Below are positions 25,592-39,744 of a DNA stretch of 64,000 bases, one piece after another. Where the stretch lies: assembly GCF_008831285.2 (NCBI RefSeq), contig NC_045150.1, positions 13,685,868-13,749,867 of the forward strand. Direction: 5' to 3'. Positions within the stretch are counted from its first letter, which is position 1. Each line of letters opens with the position of its first letter. This DNA comes from Nymphaea colorata. Lineage: Eukaryota > Streptophyta > Magnoliopsida > Nymphaeales > Nymphaeaceae. The notes beneath the pieces were generated by a model. That model searched no databases. It was not told the DNA's origin and was given only the letters and a program-made list of their open reading frames with translations. The translations under genes were made by a program, and so were the position numbers.

Positions 25592-27125
25592 GATCACCTA
25601 TAGTTGATCGAATGAGTTTCACATTTCATTTTGTTCGCACTGGTTGATTTAAGAAATTGAAATCGCAAGTTTGAATGAAAGGGATTGCGATTAAAGCACC
25701 CATTTGATCCCTTATTGTTAATGCAACGAGTTAAACAAGTTGTTACGTTTATACTGAATGATTTTGGGGATTGAAAGAACAAGTTCGTATAAATATTAAT
25801 GAGATTTAAGTCATTCATTTGCTCCCTTATAGTTAATAAAGTGGGATCGACTTGTCGTTTCATTCATATTGATTTGCTTAGGGGATTAAAATCACAAATT
25901 TGCGTAACTACAAATGGGATTGAGGACATTCATTTGATATTTTGTAGTGAATTCAAAGATTTTTACTTGTTATTTCTACATCAAACGATTTAAACGATTG
26001 AAATCAAAAGTTCGTTCGAATGCCAATGAGATTTAACCGTTCATTTACTCCAAATCCAATGAGTTGAACTTGTTCTTTGATACTTATAGTTAATCGAATG
26101 AGTATGACTTGTTGTTACATCTATATTACGTTATTTAAGTGGTAAATTTAAATCACAAGTCGATATGAACACAATTGTTGACGCCATTCCTTTCATCATT
26201 TGAAATCCAACACATTAAACATGTCATCCGATCCCCTGCAGTTCATCCAACGAGTTTCACGTGAACATGAATGCAACTTAAGCCATTCATTTCATCACTT
26301 ATAGCAAATCCAACGAGTTAAACAGGTTACATTTATATTTAATGATTTAAGGGATTGAAATCATAAGTTTGTAAGACTGCGAATGAGATTTAAAACCTTC
26401 AATTGATCACCTACAGTTAATCGAATGATTTTAACATTTTATTGCATTTGTACTGATTGATTTAAGAAATTGAAATCCCAAGTTTGAATGAATACGAATG
26501 AGATTTAAGCATTCATTTCATCCCTTATATTCAATGCAATGAGTTAAACATGTTGTTACGTTTATACTGAATGAATAAAGGGATTGAAACAACAAGTTTG
26601 CATAAATATGAACCAGATTTAAGTCATTCTTTTGCTTCCTTATAGTTAATCAAGTGGGACCAGCTTGTTGTCTCATTCACGTTGATTGGCTTAGGGGATT
26701 AAAATCACAAATTTACGTGACTACAATTGGGTTTAATGCATTCATTTGATCTTTTGTAGTGAATTCAAAGATTTAAACTTGTTATTTCTATATCGAACGA
26801 TTTAAATTATTGACATCGTAAGTTCATTTGAATGCCAGTGAGATTTAACCGTTCATTTACTCCCTCATGGTTAGTCCAATGAGTTGAATTTGTTATTTGA
26901 TACTTATAGAAAACCGAATGACTACAACTTGTTGTTACGTCCATATTACGTGATTTAAGGGGTAGATTTAAATCACAAGTTCATATGAACGCAATTGTTT
27001 AAGCCATTCATTTCATCACATGAAGTTAATCCAACGTGTTGAACATGTTCCATTTATATTTAATGATTTAAGGGATGTCAATCACAAGCTTACAAGACTA
27101 TGAATAAGATTTTGAACCTTCATTT
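25592..27125 (+). repeat. HOR copy H11 (1534 bp)
   Basis: Alpha 25592-26404 is about 51 bp short: near 26255 GAGTTTCA runs directly into CGTGAACATG, so the middle of m8 is lost. Beta 26405-27125 is full length. Alpha m3 reads ATTGATTTGC and GGGATTGAGGAC, variants it shares with the copies at 30271 and 31856. Confidence 0.91.
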
Positions 27126-28702
27126 GATCACCTATAGTTGATCGAATGAGTTTCACATTTCATTTTGTTTGCACTGGTTGATTTAAGAAATTGAAATCGC
27201 AAGTTTGAATGAAAGGGATTGCGATTAAAGCATCCATTTGATCCCTTATTGTTAATGCAACGAGTTAAACAAGTTGTTACGTTTATACTGAATGATTTTG
27301 GGGATCGCAACAACAAGTTCGTATAAATATTAATGAGATTTAAGTCATTCATTTGCTCTCCTATAGTTAATAAAGTGGGATCGACTTGTCGTTTCATTCA
27401 TATTGATTGGCTTAGGGGATTAAAATCACAAATTTGCCTAACTAATGTGATTTAAGACATTCATTTGATATTTGGTATTGATTTCATAGATTTTAAGTTG
27501 TTATTTCTTCATCAAACGATTTAAATGATTGAAAAAAAAAGTTCGTTTGAATGCCAATGAGTGACCGTTCATTTACTCCAAATCCAATGAGTTGAACTTG
27601 TTCTTTGATACTTATAGTTAATCGAATGAGTATGACTTGTTCTTACATCTATATTACGTTATTTAAGGGGTAAATTTAAATCACAAGTCGATATGAACAC
27701 AATTGTTGAAGCCATTCCTTTTAATCATTTGAAATCCAACACATTAAACATGTTATCTCATCCTCTGCAGTTAATCCAACGAGTTTCAACCATCCTTACA
27801 TCCACTTTGATAGATTAAAATAATGGAAATCATAGGTTCACTTGAACAGGAATGCAACTTAAGCCATTCATTTCATCACTTATAGCAAATCCAATGAGTT
27901 AAACAGGTTACATTTATATTTAATGATTTAAGGGATTGAAATCATAAGTTTGTAAGACTGCGAATGAGATTTAAAATCTTCAATTGATCACCTACAGTTT
28001 ATCGAATGATTTTAACATTTTATTGCATTTGTATTGATTGATTTAAGAAATTGAAATCCCAAGGAATAAATACGAATGAGATTTAAGCATTCATTTCATC
28101 CCTTATATTCAATCCAATGAGTTAAACATGTTGTTACGTTTATACTGAATGAATAAAGGGATTGAAACAACAAGTTCGCATAAATATGAACCAGATTTAA
28201 GTCATTCATTTGATTCCTTATAACAATCAAGTGGCACCAGCTTGTTGTCTCATTCACATTGATTGGCTTAGGGGATTAAAATCACAAATTTGCGTGACAA
28301 CAATTGGGTTTAATACATTCATTTGATCTTTTGTAGTGAATTCAAATATTTAAACTTGTTAGTTCTATATCGAACGATTTAAATGATTGAAATCGTAAGT
28401 TCATTTGAACGCCAGTGAGATTTAACCGTTCATTTACTCCCTCATAGTTAGTCCAATGAGTTGAATTTGTTATTTGATACTTATAGAAAACCGAATGACT
28501 ACAACTTGTTGTTACATCCATATTACGTGATTTAAGGGATGGATTTAAATCACAAGTTCATATGAACGCAATTGTTTAAGTCATTCATTTCATCACATGA
28601 AGTTAATCCAACGGGTTGAACATGTTCCATTTATATTTAATGATTTAAGGGATGTCAATCACAAGTTTACAAGACTATGAATAAGATTTCGAACCTTCAT
28701 TT
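27126..28702 (+). repeat. HOR copy H12 (1577 bp), locally degenerate
   Basis: Alpha 27126-27985 has clustered changes between 27440 and 27560: a deletion (CTAATGTGATTT), a run of nine A at 27532-27540, and loss of the ATTTAAC segment (ATGAGTGACCG). Beta 27986-28702 lacks 4 bases near 28063. This is one of the more decayed copies in the regular array. Confidence 0.9.
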
Positions 28703-30270
28703 GATCACCTATAGTTGATCGAATGAGTTTCACATTTCATTTTGTTTGCACTGGTTGATTTAAGAAATTGAATGAAAGGGATTGCGATTAAAGCATCCAT
28801 TTGATCCCTTATTGTTAATGCAACGAGTTAAACAAGTTGTTACATTTATATTGAATGATTTTGGGGATTGAAACAACAAGTTCGTATAAATATTAATGAG
28901 ATTTAAGTCATTCATTTGCTCCCTTATAGTTAATAAAGTGGGATCGACTTGTCGTTTCATTCATATTGATTGGCTTAGGGGATTAAAATCAGAAATTTGC
29001 CTAACTACAAATGGGATTTAGGACATTCATTTGATATTTTGTAGTGAATTCAAAGATTTTAACTTGTTATTTCTACATCAAACGATTTAAACGATTGAAA
29101 TCAAAAGTTCGTTCGAATGCCAATGAGATTTAACCGTTCATTTACTCCAAATCCAATGAGTTGAACTTGTTCTTTGATACTTATAGTTAATCGAATGAGT
29201 ATGACTTGTTGTAACATCTATATTACGTTATTTAAGGGGTACGTTTAAATCACAAGTCGATATGAACACAATTGTTGAAGTCATTCATTTCATCATTTGA
29301 AATCCAACACATTAAACATGTTATCCAATCCCCTGCAGTTAATCCAACGAGTTTCAATCATCCTTACATCAACTTTGATAGATTAAAGGAATGGAAATCA
29401 TAGGTTGACGTGAACAGGAATGCAACTTAAGCCATTCATTTCATCACTTATAGCAAATCCAACGAGTTAAACAGGTTACATTTATATTTAATGATTTAAG
29501 GGATTGAAATCATAAGTTTGTAAGACTGCGAATGAGATTTAAAACCTTCAATTGATCACCTACAGTTAATCGAATGATTTTAACATTTTATTGCATTTGT
29601 ACTGATTGATTTAAGAAATTGAAATCCCAAGTTTGAATGAATACGAATGACATTTAAGCATTCATTTCATCCCTTATATTCAACGCAATGATTTAAACAT
29701 GTTGTTACGTTTATACTGAATGAATAAAGGGATTGAAACAACAAGTTCGCATAAATATGAACCAGATATAAGTCATTCATTTGCTTCCTTATAGTTAATC
29801 AAGTGGGACCAGCTTCTTGTCTCATTCACATTGATTGGCTTAGGGGATTAAAATCACAAATTTACGTGACTACAATTGGGTTTAATACATTCATTTGGTC
29901 TTTTGTAGTGAATTCAAAATTTAAACTTGTTATTTCTATATCGAACGATTTAAATGATTGAAATCGTAAGTTCATTTGAGCGCCAGTGAGATTTAACCTT
30001 TCATTTACTCCCTCATAGTTAGTCCAATGAGTTGAATTTGTTATTTGATACTTATAGAAAACCTGACTACAACTTGTTGTTGCATCCATATTACGTGATT
30101 TAAGGGATGGATTTAAATCACAAGTTCATATGAACGCAATTGTTTAAGCCATTCATTTCATCACATCAAGTTAATCCAACGGGTTGAACATGTTCCATTT
30201 ACATTTAATGATTTAAGGGATTGCAATCACAAGCTTAAAACACTATGAATAAGATTTCGAACCTTCATTT
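28703..30270 (+). repeat. HOR copy H13 (1568 bp)
   Basis: Alpha 28703-29553 lacks 14 bases at the m1 centre (GAAATTGAATGAAAGGG near 28764). Beta 29554-30270 reads AAAACCTGACTAC near 30060, a 4-base deletion also seen near 37975 and 42686, so those betas share ancestry. Confidence 0.91.
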
Positions 30271-31855
30271 GATCACCTATAGTTGATCGAATGAGTTTCA
30301 CATTTCATTTTGTTTGCACTGGTTGATTTAAGAAATTGAAATCGCAAGTTTGAATGAAAGGGATTGCAATTAAAGCGTCCATTTGATCCCTTATTGTTAA
30401 TGCAACGAGTTAAACAAGTTGTTACGTTTATACTGAATGATTTTGGGGATTGAAACAACAAGTTCGTATAAATATTAATGATATTTAAGTCATTCCTTTG
30501 CTCCCTTATAGTTAATAAAGTGGGATCGACTTGTCGTTTCATTCATATTGATTTGCTTAGGGGATTAAAATCACAAATTTGCCTAACTACAAATGGGATT
30601 GAGGACATTCATTTGATATTTTGAAGTGAATTCAAAGATTTTAACTTGTTATTTCTACATCAAACGATTTAAACGATTGAAATCAAAAGTTCGTTCAAAT
30701 GGCAATGAGATTTAACCGTTCATTTACTCCAAATCCGATGAGTTGAACTTGTTCTTTGATACTTATAGTTAATCGAATGAGTATGACTTGTTGTTACATC
30801 TATACTACGTTATTTAAGATTAAATTTAAATCACAAGTCGATATGAACACAATTGTTGAAGCCATTCCTTTCATCATTTGAAATCCAACACATTAAACAT
30901 GTTATTCTTTCCCCTGCAGTTAATCCAACGAGTTTCAATCATCCTTACATCCACTTTGATAGGTTAAAGGAATGGAAATCGTAGGTTCACGTGAACAGGA
31001 ATGCAACTTAAGCCATTCATTTCATCACTTATATCAAATCCAACGAGTTAAACAGGTTACATTTGTATTTAATGATTTAAGGGATTGAAATCATAAGTTT
31101 GTAAGACTGCGAATGAGATTTAAAACCTTCAATTGATCACCTACAGTTAATCGAATGATTTTAACATTTTATTGCATTTGTTCTGATTGATTTAAGAAAT
31201 TGAAATCCCAAGTTTGAATGAATACGAATGAGATTTAAGCATTCATTTCATCCCTTATATTCAATGCAATGAGTTAAACATGTTGTTACGTTTATACTGA
31301 ATGAATAAAGGGATTGAAACAACAAGTTCGCATAAATATGAACGAGATTTAAGTCATTCATTTGCTTGCTTATAGTTAATCAACTGGGACCAACTTGTCG
31401 TCTCATTGACATTGATTGGCATAGGGGATTAAAATCACAAATTTACGTGACTACAATTAGGTTTAATACATTCATTGGATCTTTTGTAGTGAATTCAAAG
31501 ATTTAAACTTGTTAATTCTATATCGAACGATTTAAATTATTGAAATCGTAAGTTCATTTGAATGCCAGTGAGATTTAACCGTTCATTTACTCCCTCATGG
31601 TTAGTCCAATGAGTTGAATTTGTTATTTGATACTTATAAAAAACCGAATGACTACAACTTGTTGTTACATCCATATTACGTGATTTAAGGGGTGGATTTA
31701 AATCATAAGTTCATATGAACGCAATTGTTTAAGCCATTCATTTCTTCACATGAAGTTAATCCAACGGGTTGAACATGTTCCATTTACATTTAATGATTTA
31801 AGGGATTGCAATCACAAGCTTACAAGACTATGAATAAGATTTCGAACCTTCATTT
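30271..31855 (+). repeat. HOR copy H14 (1585 bp)
   Basis: Alpha 30271-31134 reads ATTTAAGATTAAATTT where others have AAGGGGTAAATTT, and TTATTCTTTCCCCTG in p7/m8. Beta 31135-31855 is full length. The TTATTCTTTCCC variant is shared with the copies at 31856 and 35017. Confidence 0.92.
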
Positions 31856-33441
31856 GATCACCTATAGTTGATCGAATGAGTTTCACATTTCATTTTGTTT
31901 GCACTGGTTGATTTAAGAAATTGAAATCGCAAGTTTGAATGAAAGGGATTGCGATTAAAGCGTCCATTTGATCCCTTATTGTTAATGCAACGAGTTAAAC
32001 AAGTTGTTACGGTTATACTGAATGATTTTGGGGATTGAAACAACAAGTTCGTATAAATATTAATGAGATTTAAGTCATTCATTTGCTCCCTTATAGTTAA
32101 TAAAGTGGGATCGACTTGTCGTTTCATTCATATTGATTTGCTTAGGGGATTAAAATCACAAATTTGCCTAACTACAAATGGGATTGAGGACATTCATTTG
32201 ATATTTTGTAGTGAATTCAAAGATTTTAACTTGTTATTTCTACATCAATCGATTTAAACGATTGAAATCAAAAGTTCGTTCGAATGCCAATGAGATTTAA
32301 CCGTTCATTTACTCCAAATCCAATGAGTTGAACTTGTTCTTTGATACTTATAGTTAATCGAATGAGTATGACTTGTTGTTACATCTATATTATGTTATTT
32401 ATGGGGTAAATTTAAATCACAAGTCGATATGAACACAATTGTTGAAAGCATTCCTTTCATTATTTGAAATCCAACACATTAAACATGTTATTCTTTCCCC
32501 TGCAGTTAATCCAACGAGTTTCAATCATCCTTACATCCACTTTGATAGATTAAAGGAATGGAAATCATAGGTTCACATGAACAGGAATGCAACTTAAGCC
32601 ATTCATTTCATCACTTATAGCAAATCCAACGAGTTAAACAGGTGACATTTATATTTAATGATTTAAGGGATTGAAATCATAAGTTTTTAAGACTGCGAAT
32701 GAGATTTAAAACCTTCAATTGATCACCTACAGTTAATCGAATGATTTTAACATTTTATTGCATTTGTACTGATTGATTTAAGAAATTGAAATCCCAAGTT
32801 TGAATGAATACGAATGAGATTTAAGCATTCATTTCATCCCTTATATTCAATGCAATGAGTTAAACATGTCGTTACGTTTATACTGAATGAATAAAGGGAT
32901 CGAAACAACAAGTTCGCATAAATATGAACCAGATTTAATTCATTCATTTGCTTCCTTATAGTTAATCAAGTGGGACCAGCTTGTTGTCTCATTCACATTG
33001 ATTGGCTTAGGGGATTAAAATCACAAATTTACGTGACTACAATTAGGTTTAATACATTCATTGGATCTTTTGTAGTGAATTCAAAGATTTAAACTTGTTA
33101 TTTCTATATCGAACGATTTAAATTATCGAAATCGTAAGTTCATTTGAACGCCAGTGAGATTTAACCGTTCATTTACTCCCTCATAGTTAGTCCAATTTGT
33201 TGAATTTGTTATTTGATACTTATAGAAAACCGAATGACTACAACTTGTTGTTACGTCCATATTACGTGATTTAAGGGGTGGATTTAAATCACAAGTTCAT
33301 ATGTACGCAATTGTTTAAGCCATTCATTTCTTCACATGAAGTTAATCCAACGGGTTGAACATGTTCCATTTATATTTAATGATTTAAGGGATTGCAATCA
33401 CAAGCTTACAAGACTATGAATAAGATTTCGAACCTTCATTT
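31856..33441 (+). repeat. HOR copy H15 (1586 bp)
   Basis: Alpha 31856-32720, beta 32721-33441, both of reference length. The m8 palindrome reads GTTCACATGAAC here. Beta n3 reads ACAATTAGGTTT and CATTGGATC, variants shared with H14. Confidence 0.93.
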
Positions 33442-35016
33442 GATCACCTATAGTTGATCGAATGAGTTTCACATTTCATTTTGTTTGCACTGATTGATTT
33501 AAGAAATTGAAATCGCAAGTTTGAATGAAAGGGATTGCGATTAAAGCGTCCATTTGATCCCTTATTGTTAATGCAACGAGTTAAACATGTTGTTACGTTT
33601 ATACTGAATGATTTTGGGGATTGAAACAACAAGTTCGTATAAATATTAATGAGATTTAAGTCATTCATTTGCTCCCTTATAGTTAATAAAGTGGGATCGA
33701 CTTGTCGTTTCATTCATATTGATTGGCTTAGGGGATTAAAATCACAAATTTGCCTAACTACAAATGGGATTTAGGACATTCATTTGATATTTTGTAGTGA
33801 ACTCAAAGATTTTAACTTGTTATTTCTACATCAAACGATTTAAACGATTGAAATCAAAGGTTCGTTCGAATGCCATTGAGATTTAACCGTTCATTTACTC
33901 TCCAAATCCAATGAGTTGAACTTGTTCTTTGATACTTATAGTTAATCGAATGAGTATGACTTGTATATTACGTTATTTAAGGGGTAAATTTAAATCACAA
34001 GTCGATATGAACACAATTGTTGAAGCCATTCCTTTCATCATTTGAAATCCAACACATTAAACATGTTATCCGATCCCCTGCAGTTAATCCAACGAGTTTC
34101 AATCATCCTTACATCCACTTTGATAGATTAAAGGAATGGAAATCATAGGTTCACGTGAACAGGAATGCAACTTAAGCCATTCATTTCATCACTTATAGCA
34201 AATCCAACGAGTTAAACAGGTTACATTTATATTTAATGATTTAAGGGATTGAAATCATAAGTTTGTAAGACTACGAATGAGATTTAAAACCTTCAATTGA
34301 TCACCTACAGTTAATCGAATGATTTCAACATTTTATTGCATTTGTACTGATTGATTTAAGAAATTGAAATCCCAAGTTTGAATGAATACGAATGAGATTT
34401 AAGCATTCATTTCATCCCTTATATTCAATGCAATGAGTTAGACATGTTGTTACGTTTATACTAAATGAATAAAGGAATGAAACAACAAGTTGCATAAATA
34501 TGAACCAGATTTAAGTCATTCATTTGCTTCCTTATAGTTAATCAAGTGGGACCATCTTGTTGTCTCATTCACATTGATTGGTTTAGGGGATTAAAATCAC
34601 AAATTTACGTGACTACAATTAGGTTGAATACATTCATTTGATCTTTTGTAGTGAATTCAATGATTTAAAATTGTTATTTCTATATCGAACGATTTAAATT
34701 ATTGAAATCGTAAGTTCATTTGAATGCCAGTGAGATTTAACCGTTCATTTACTCCCTCATAGTTAGTCCAATGAGTTGAATTTGTTATTTGATACTTATA
34801 GAAAACCGAATGACTACAACTTGTTGTTACGTCCATATTGCGTGATTTAAGGGGTGAATTTAAATCACAAGTTCATATGAACGCAATTGTTTAAGCCATT
34901 CATTTATCACATGAAGTTAATCCAACGGGTTGAACATGTTCCATTTACATTTAATGATTTAAGGGATTGCAATCACAAGCTTACAAGACTATGAATAAGA
35001 TTTCGAACCTTCATTT
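33442..35016 (+). repeat. HOR copy H16 (1575 bp)
   Basis: Alpha 33442-34298 has a 10-bp deletion in m6 (GACTTGTATATTACG near 33959) and a 2-base insertion in p5 (ACTCTCCAAATCC). Beta 34299-35016 reads AAAGGAATGAAACAAC. The m6 deletion recurs near 38692, the first marker of the second 3-HOR duplication. Confidence 0.92.
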
Positions 35017-36598
35017 GATCACCTATAGTTGATCGAATGAGTTTCACATTTCATTTTGTTTGCACTGATTGATTTAAGAAATTGAAATCGGAAGTTTGAA
35101 TGAAAGGGATTGCGATTAAAGCGTCCATTTGATCCCTTATTGTTAATGCAACGAGTTAAACAAGTTGTTACATTTATACTGAATGATTTTGGGGATTGAA
35201 ACAACAAGTTCGTATAAATATTAATGAGATTTAAGTCATTCATTTGCTCCCTTATAGTTAATAAAGTGGGATCGACTTGTCGTTTCATTCATATTGATTG
35301 GCTTAGGGGATTAAAATCACAAATTCGCCTAACTACAAATGGGATTTAGGACATTCATTTGATATTTTGTAGTGAATTCAAAGATTTTAACTTGTTATTT
35401 CTACATCAAACGATTTAAACGATTGAAATCAAAAGTTTGTTCGAATGCCAATGAGATTTAACCGTTCATTTACTCCAAATCCAATGAGTTGAACTTGTTC
35501 TTTGATACTTATAGTTAATCGAATGAGTATGACTTGTTGTTACATCTATATTACGTTATTTAAGGGGTAAATTTAAATCACAAGTCGATATGAACACAAT
35601 TGTTGAAGCCATTCCTTTCATCATTTGAAATCCAACACATTAAACATGTTATTCTTTCCCTACAGTTAATCCAACGAGTTTCAATCATCCTTACATCCAC
35701 TTTGATAGATTAAAGGAATGGAAATTATAGGTTCACGTGAACAGGAATGCAACTTAAGCCATTCATTTCATCACTTATAGCAACTCCAACGAGTTAGACA
35801 GGTTACATTTATATTTAATGATTTAAGGGATTGAAATCATAAGTTTGTAAGACTGCGAATGAGATTTAAAACCTTCAATTGATCACCTACAGTCAATCGA
35901 ATGATTTTAACATTTTATTGCATTTGTACTGATTGATTTAAGAAATTGAAATCCCAAGTTTGAATGAATACGAATGAGATTTAAGCATTCATTTCATCCC
36001 TTATATTCAATGCAATGAGTTAAACATGTTGTTACGTTTATACTGAATGAATAAAGGGATTGAAACAACAAGTTGCATAAATATGAACCAGATTTAAGTC
36101 ATTCATTTGCTTCCTTATAGTTAATCAAGTGGGACCAGCTTGTTGTCTCATTCACATTGATTGGCTTAGGGGATTAAAATCACAAATTTACGTGACTACA
36201 ATTAGGTTTAATACATTCATTTGATCTTTTGTAGTGAATTCAAATATTTAAACTTGTTGTTTCTATATCGAACGATTTAAATTATTGAAATCGTAAGTTC
36301 ATTTGAACGCCAGGAGATTTAACCGTTCATTTACTCCCTCATAGTTAGTCCAATGAGTTGAATTTGTTATTTGATACTTATATAAAACCGAATGACTACC
36401 ACTTGTTGTTACGTCCATATTACGTGATTTAAGGGTGGATTTAAATCACAAGTTCATATGAACGCAATTGTTTAAGCCATTCATTTCATCACATGAAGTT
36501 AATCCAACGTGTTGAACATGTTCCATTTACATTTAATGATTTAAGGGATTGCAATCAGAAGCTTATAAGACTATGAATAAGATTTCGAACCTTCATTT
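35017..36598 (+). repeat. HOR copy H17 (1582 bp), duplicated at 39745
   Basis: Alpha 35017-35880, beta 35881-36598. Markers are AAATCGGAAGTTTG in m1, AGTTTGTTCGAATG in m4, TTATTCTTTCCCTAC in p7/m8 and AGCAACTCC in m9. All recur in the copy at 39745. Confidence 0.92.
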
Positions 36599-38178
36599 GA
36601 TCACCTATAGTTGATCGAATGAGTTTCACATTTCATTTTGTTTGCACTGGTTGATTTAAGAAATTGAAATCGCAAGTTTGAATGAAAGGGATTGCGATTA
36701 AAGCGTCCATTTATCCCTTATTGTTAATGCAACGAGTTAAACAAGTTGTTACGTTCATACTGAATGATTTTGGGGATTGAAACAACAAGTTCGTATAAAT
36801 ATTAATGAGATTTAAGTCATTCATTTGCTCCCTTATAGTTAATCAAGTGGGATCGACTTGTCGTTTCATTCATATTGATTGGCTTAGGGGATTAAAATCA
36901 CAAATTTGCATAACTACAAATGGGATTTAGGACATTCATTTGATCTTTTGTAGTGAATTCAAAGATTTTAACTTGTTATTTCTACATCAAACGATTTAAA
37001 CGATTGAAATCAAAAGTTCGTTTGATTGTCAATGAGATTTAACGGTTCATTTACACCAAATCCAACGAGTTGATCTTGTTCTTTGATACTTATAGTTAAG
37101 CGAATGAGTATGACTTGTTGTTACATCTATATTACGTTATTTAAGGGGTAAATTTAAATCACAAGTCGATATGAACACAATTGTTGAAGCCATTCCTTTC
37201 ATCATTTGAAATCCAACACATTAAACATGTTATCTGATCCCCTGCAGTTAATCCAACGAGTTTCAATCATCCTTTCACCCACTTTGATAGATTAAAGGAA
37301 TGGAAATCATAGGTTCACGTGAACAGGAATGCAACTTAAGCCATTCATTTCATCACTTATGGCAAATCCAACGAGTTAAACAGGTTACATTTATATTTAA
37401 TGATTTAAGGGATTGAAATCATAAGTTTGTAAGACTGCAAATGAGATTTAAAACCTTCAATTGATCACCTACAGTTAATCGAATGATTTTAACATTTTAT
37501 TGCATTTGTACTGATTATTTAAGAAATTGAAATCCCAAGTTTGAATGAATACGAATGAGATTTAAGCATTCATTTCATCCTTATATTCAATGCAATGAGC
37601 TAAACATGTTGTTACGTTTATACTGAATGAATAAAGGGATTGAAACAACAAGTTCGCATAAATGTGAACCAGATTTAAGTCATTCATTTGCTTCCTTATA
37701 GTTAATCAAGTGGGACCAACTTGTTGTCTCATTCACATTGATTGGCTTAGGGGATTAAAATCACAAATTTACGTGACTACAGTTGGGTTTAATACATTCA
37801 TTTGATCTTTTGTAGTGAATTCAAAGATTTAAAATTGTTATTTCTATATCGAACGATTTAAATGATTGAAATCGTAAGTTCATTTGAACGCCAGTGAGAT
37901 TTAACCTTTCATTTACTCCCCCATAGTTAGTCCAATGAGTTGAATTTGTTATTTGATACTTATAGAAAACCTGACTACAACTTGTTGTTGCATCCATATT
38001 ACGTGATTTAAGGGATGGATTTAAATCACAAGTTCATATGAACGCAATTGTTTAAGCCATTCATTTCATCACATGAAGTTAATCCAACGGGTTGAACATG
38101 TTCCATTTACATTTAATGATTTAAGGGATTGCAATCACAAGCTTACAAGACTGTGAATAAGATTTCGAACCTTCATTT
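36599..38178 (+). repeat. HOR copy H18 (1580 bp), duplicated at 41323
   Basis: Alpha 36599-37462, beta 37463-38178. Markers are TCCATTTATCCC in m1, GTTTGATTGTCAATGAG in m4, CTTATGGCAAATCC in m9, CTGATTATTTAAG in n1 and GAGCTAAAC in n2. All recur in the copy at 41323. Confidence 0.92.
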
Positions 38179-39744
38179 GATCACCTATAGTTGATCGAAT
38201 GAGTTTCACATTTCCTTTTGTTTGCACTGGTTGATTTAAGAAATTGAAATCGCAAGTTTGAATGAAAGGGATTGTGATTAAAGCGTCCATTTGATCCCTT
38301 ATTGTTAATGCAACGAGTTAAACAATTTGTTACGTTTATACTGAATGATTTGGGGATTGAAACAACAAGTTCGTATAAATATTAATGAGATTTAAGTCAT
38401 TCATTTGCTCCCTTATAGTTAATAAAGTGGGATCGACTTGTCGTTTCATTCATATTGATTGGCTTAGGGGATTAAAATCACAAATTTGCCTAACTACAAA
38501 TGGGATTTAGGACATTCATTTGATATTTTGTAGTGAATCAAAGATTTTAACTTGTTATTTCTACATCAAACGATTTAAACGATTGAAATCAAAGGTTCGT
38601 TCGAATGCCATGAGATTTAACCGTTATTTACTCCAAATCCAATGAGTTGAACTTGTTCTTTGATACTTATAGTTAATCGAATGAGTATGACTTGTATATT
38701 ACGTTATTTAAGGGGTAAATTTAAATCACAAGTCGATATGAACACAATTGTTGAAGCCATTCCTTTCATCATTTGAAATCCAACACATTAAACATGTTAT
38801 CCGATCCCCTGCAGTTAATCCAACGAGTTTCAATCATCCTTACATCCACTTTGATAGATTAAAGGAATGGAAATCATAGGTTCACGTGAACAGGAATGCA
38901 ACTTAAGCCATTCATTTCATCACTTATAGCAAATCCAACGAGTTAAACAGGTTACATTTATATTTAATGATTTAAGGGATTGAAATCATAAGTTTGTAAG
39001 ACTACGAATGAGATTTAAAACCTTCAATTGATCACCTACAGTTAATCGAATGATTTCAACATTTTATTGCATTTGTACTGATTGATTTAAGAAATTGAAA
39101 TCCCAAGTTTGAATGAATACGAATGAGATTTAAGCATTCATTTCATCCCTTATATTCAATGCAATGAGTTAGACATGTTGTTACGTTTATACTAAATGAA
39201 TAAAGGATGAAACAACAAGTTTGCATAAATATGAACCAGATTTAAGTCATTCATTTGCTTCCTTATAGTTAATCAAGTGGGACCATCTTGTTGTCTCATT
39301 CACATTGATTGGTTTAGGGGATTAAAATCACAAATTTACGTGACTACAATTAGGTTGAATACATTCATTTGATCTTTTGTAGTGAATTCAATGATTTAAA
39401 ATTGTTATTTCTATATCGAACGATTTAAATTATTGAAATCGTAAGTTCATTTGAATGCCAGTGAGATTTAACCGTTCATTTACTCCCTCATAGTTAGTCC
39501 AATGAGTTGAATTTGTTATTTGATACTTATAGAAAACCGAATGACTACAACTTGTTGTTACGTCCATATTGCGTGATTTAAGGGTGATTTAAATCACAAG
39601 TTCATATGAACGCAATTGTTTAAGCCATTCATTTATCACATGAAGTTAATCCAACGGGTTGAACATGTTCCATTTACATTTAATGATTTAAGGATTGCAA
39701 TCACAAGCTTACAAGACTATGAATAAGATTTCGAACCTTCATTT
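38179..39744 (+). repeat. HOR copy H19 (1566 bp), duplicate of H16 with small deletions
   Basis: Alpha 38179-39029 repeats the 10-bp m6 deletion of H16. It adds single-base losses: GTGAATCAAAG for GTGAACTCAAAG, GCCATGAG for GCCATTGAG, CCGTTATTTAC for CCGTTCATTTAC. Beta 39030-39744 shows AAGGGTGATTT for AAGGGGTGAATTT and TTAAGGATTGC for TTAAGGGATTGC. Most losses fall in or next to short runs of one base. Confidence 0.9.

Larger units (their letters stand above)
33720..38460 (+). repeat. 3-HOR tandem duplication B, left copy
   Basis: It covers most of H16, H17 and H18. Private markers in order: the 10-bp m6 deletion (33959), CGGAAGTTTG, TTATTCTTTCCC, TCCATTTATCCC, GTTTGATTGTC, CTTATGGC, GAGCTAAAC. 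Limits are approximate because neighbouring HORs are similar. Confidence 0.82.

Noticed and set aside
25799-25993. Plus-strand frames of 60-64 codons (25799-25993, 32063-32257, 49662-49844)
   Set aside because: They are within module monomers, overlap the minus-strand frames, and are absent from sister copies.
27532-27540. Run of nine A as a poly(A) tail of a retroelement
   Set aside because: The flanks on both sides are ordinary m4 sequence; it is a local change from GAAATCAAAAG, with no inserted element.
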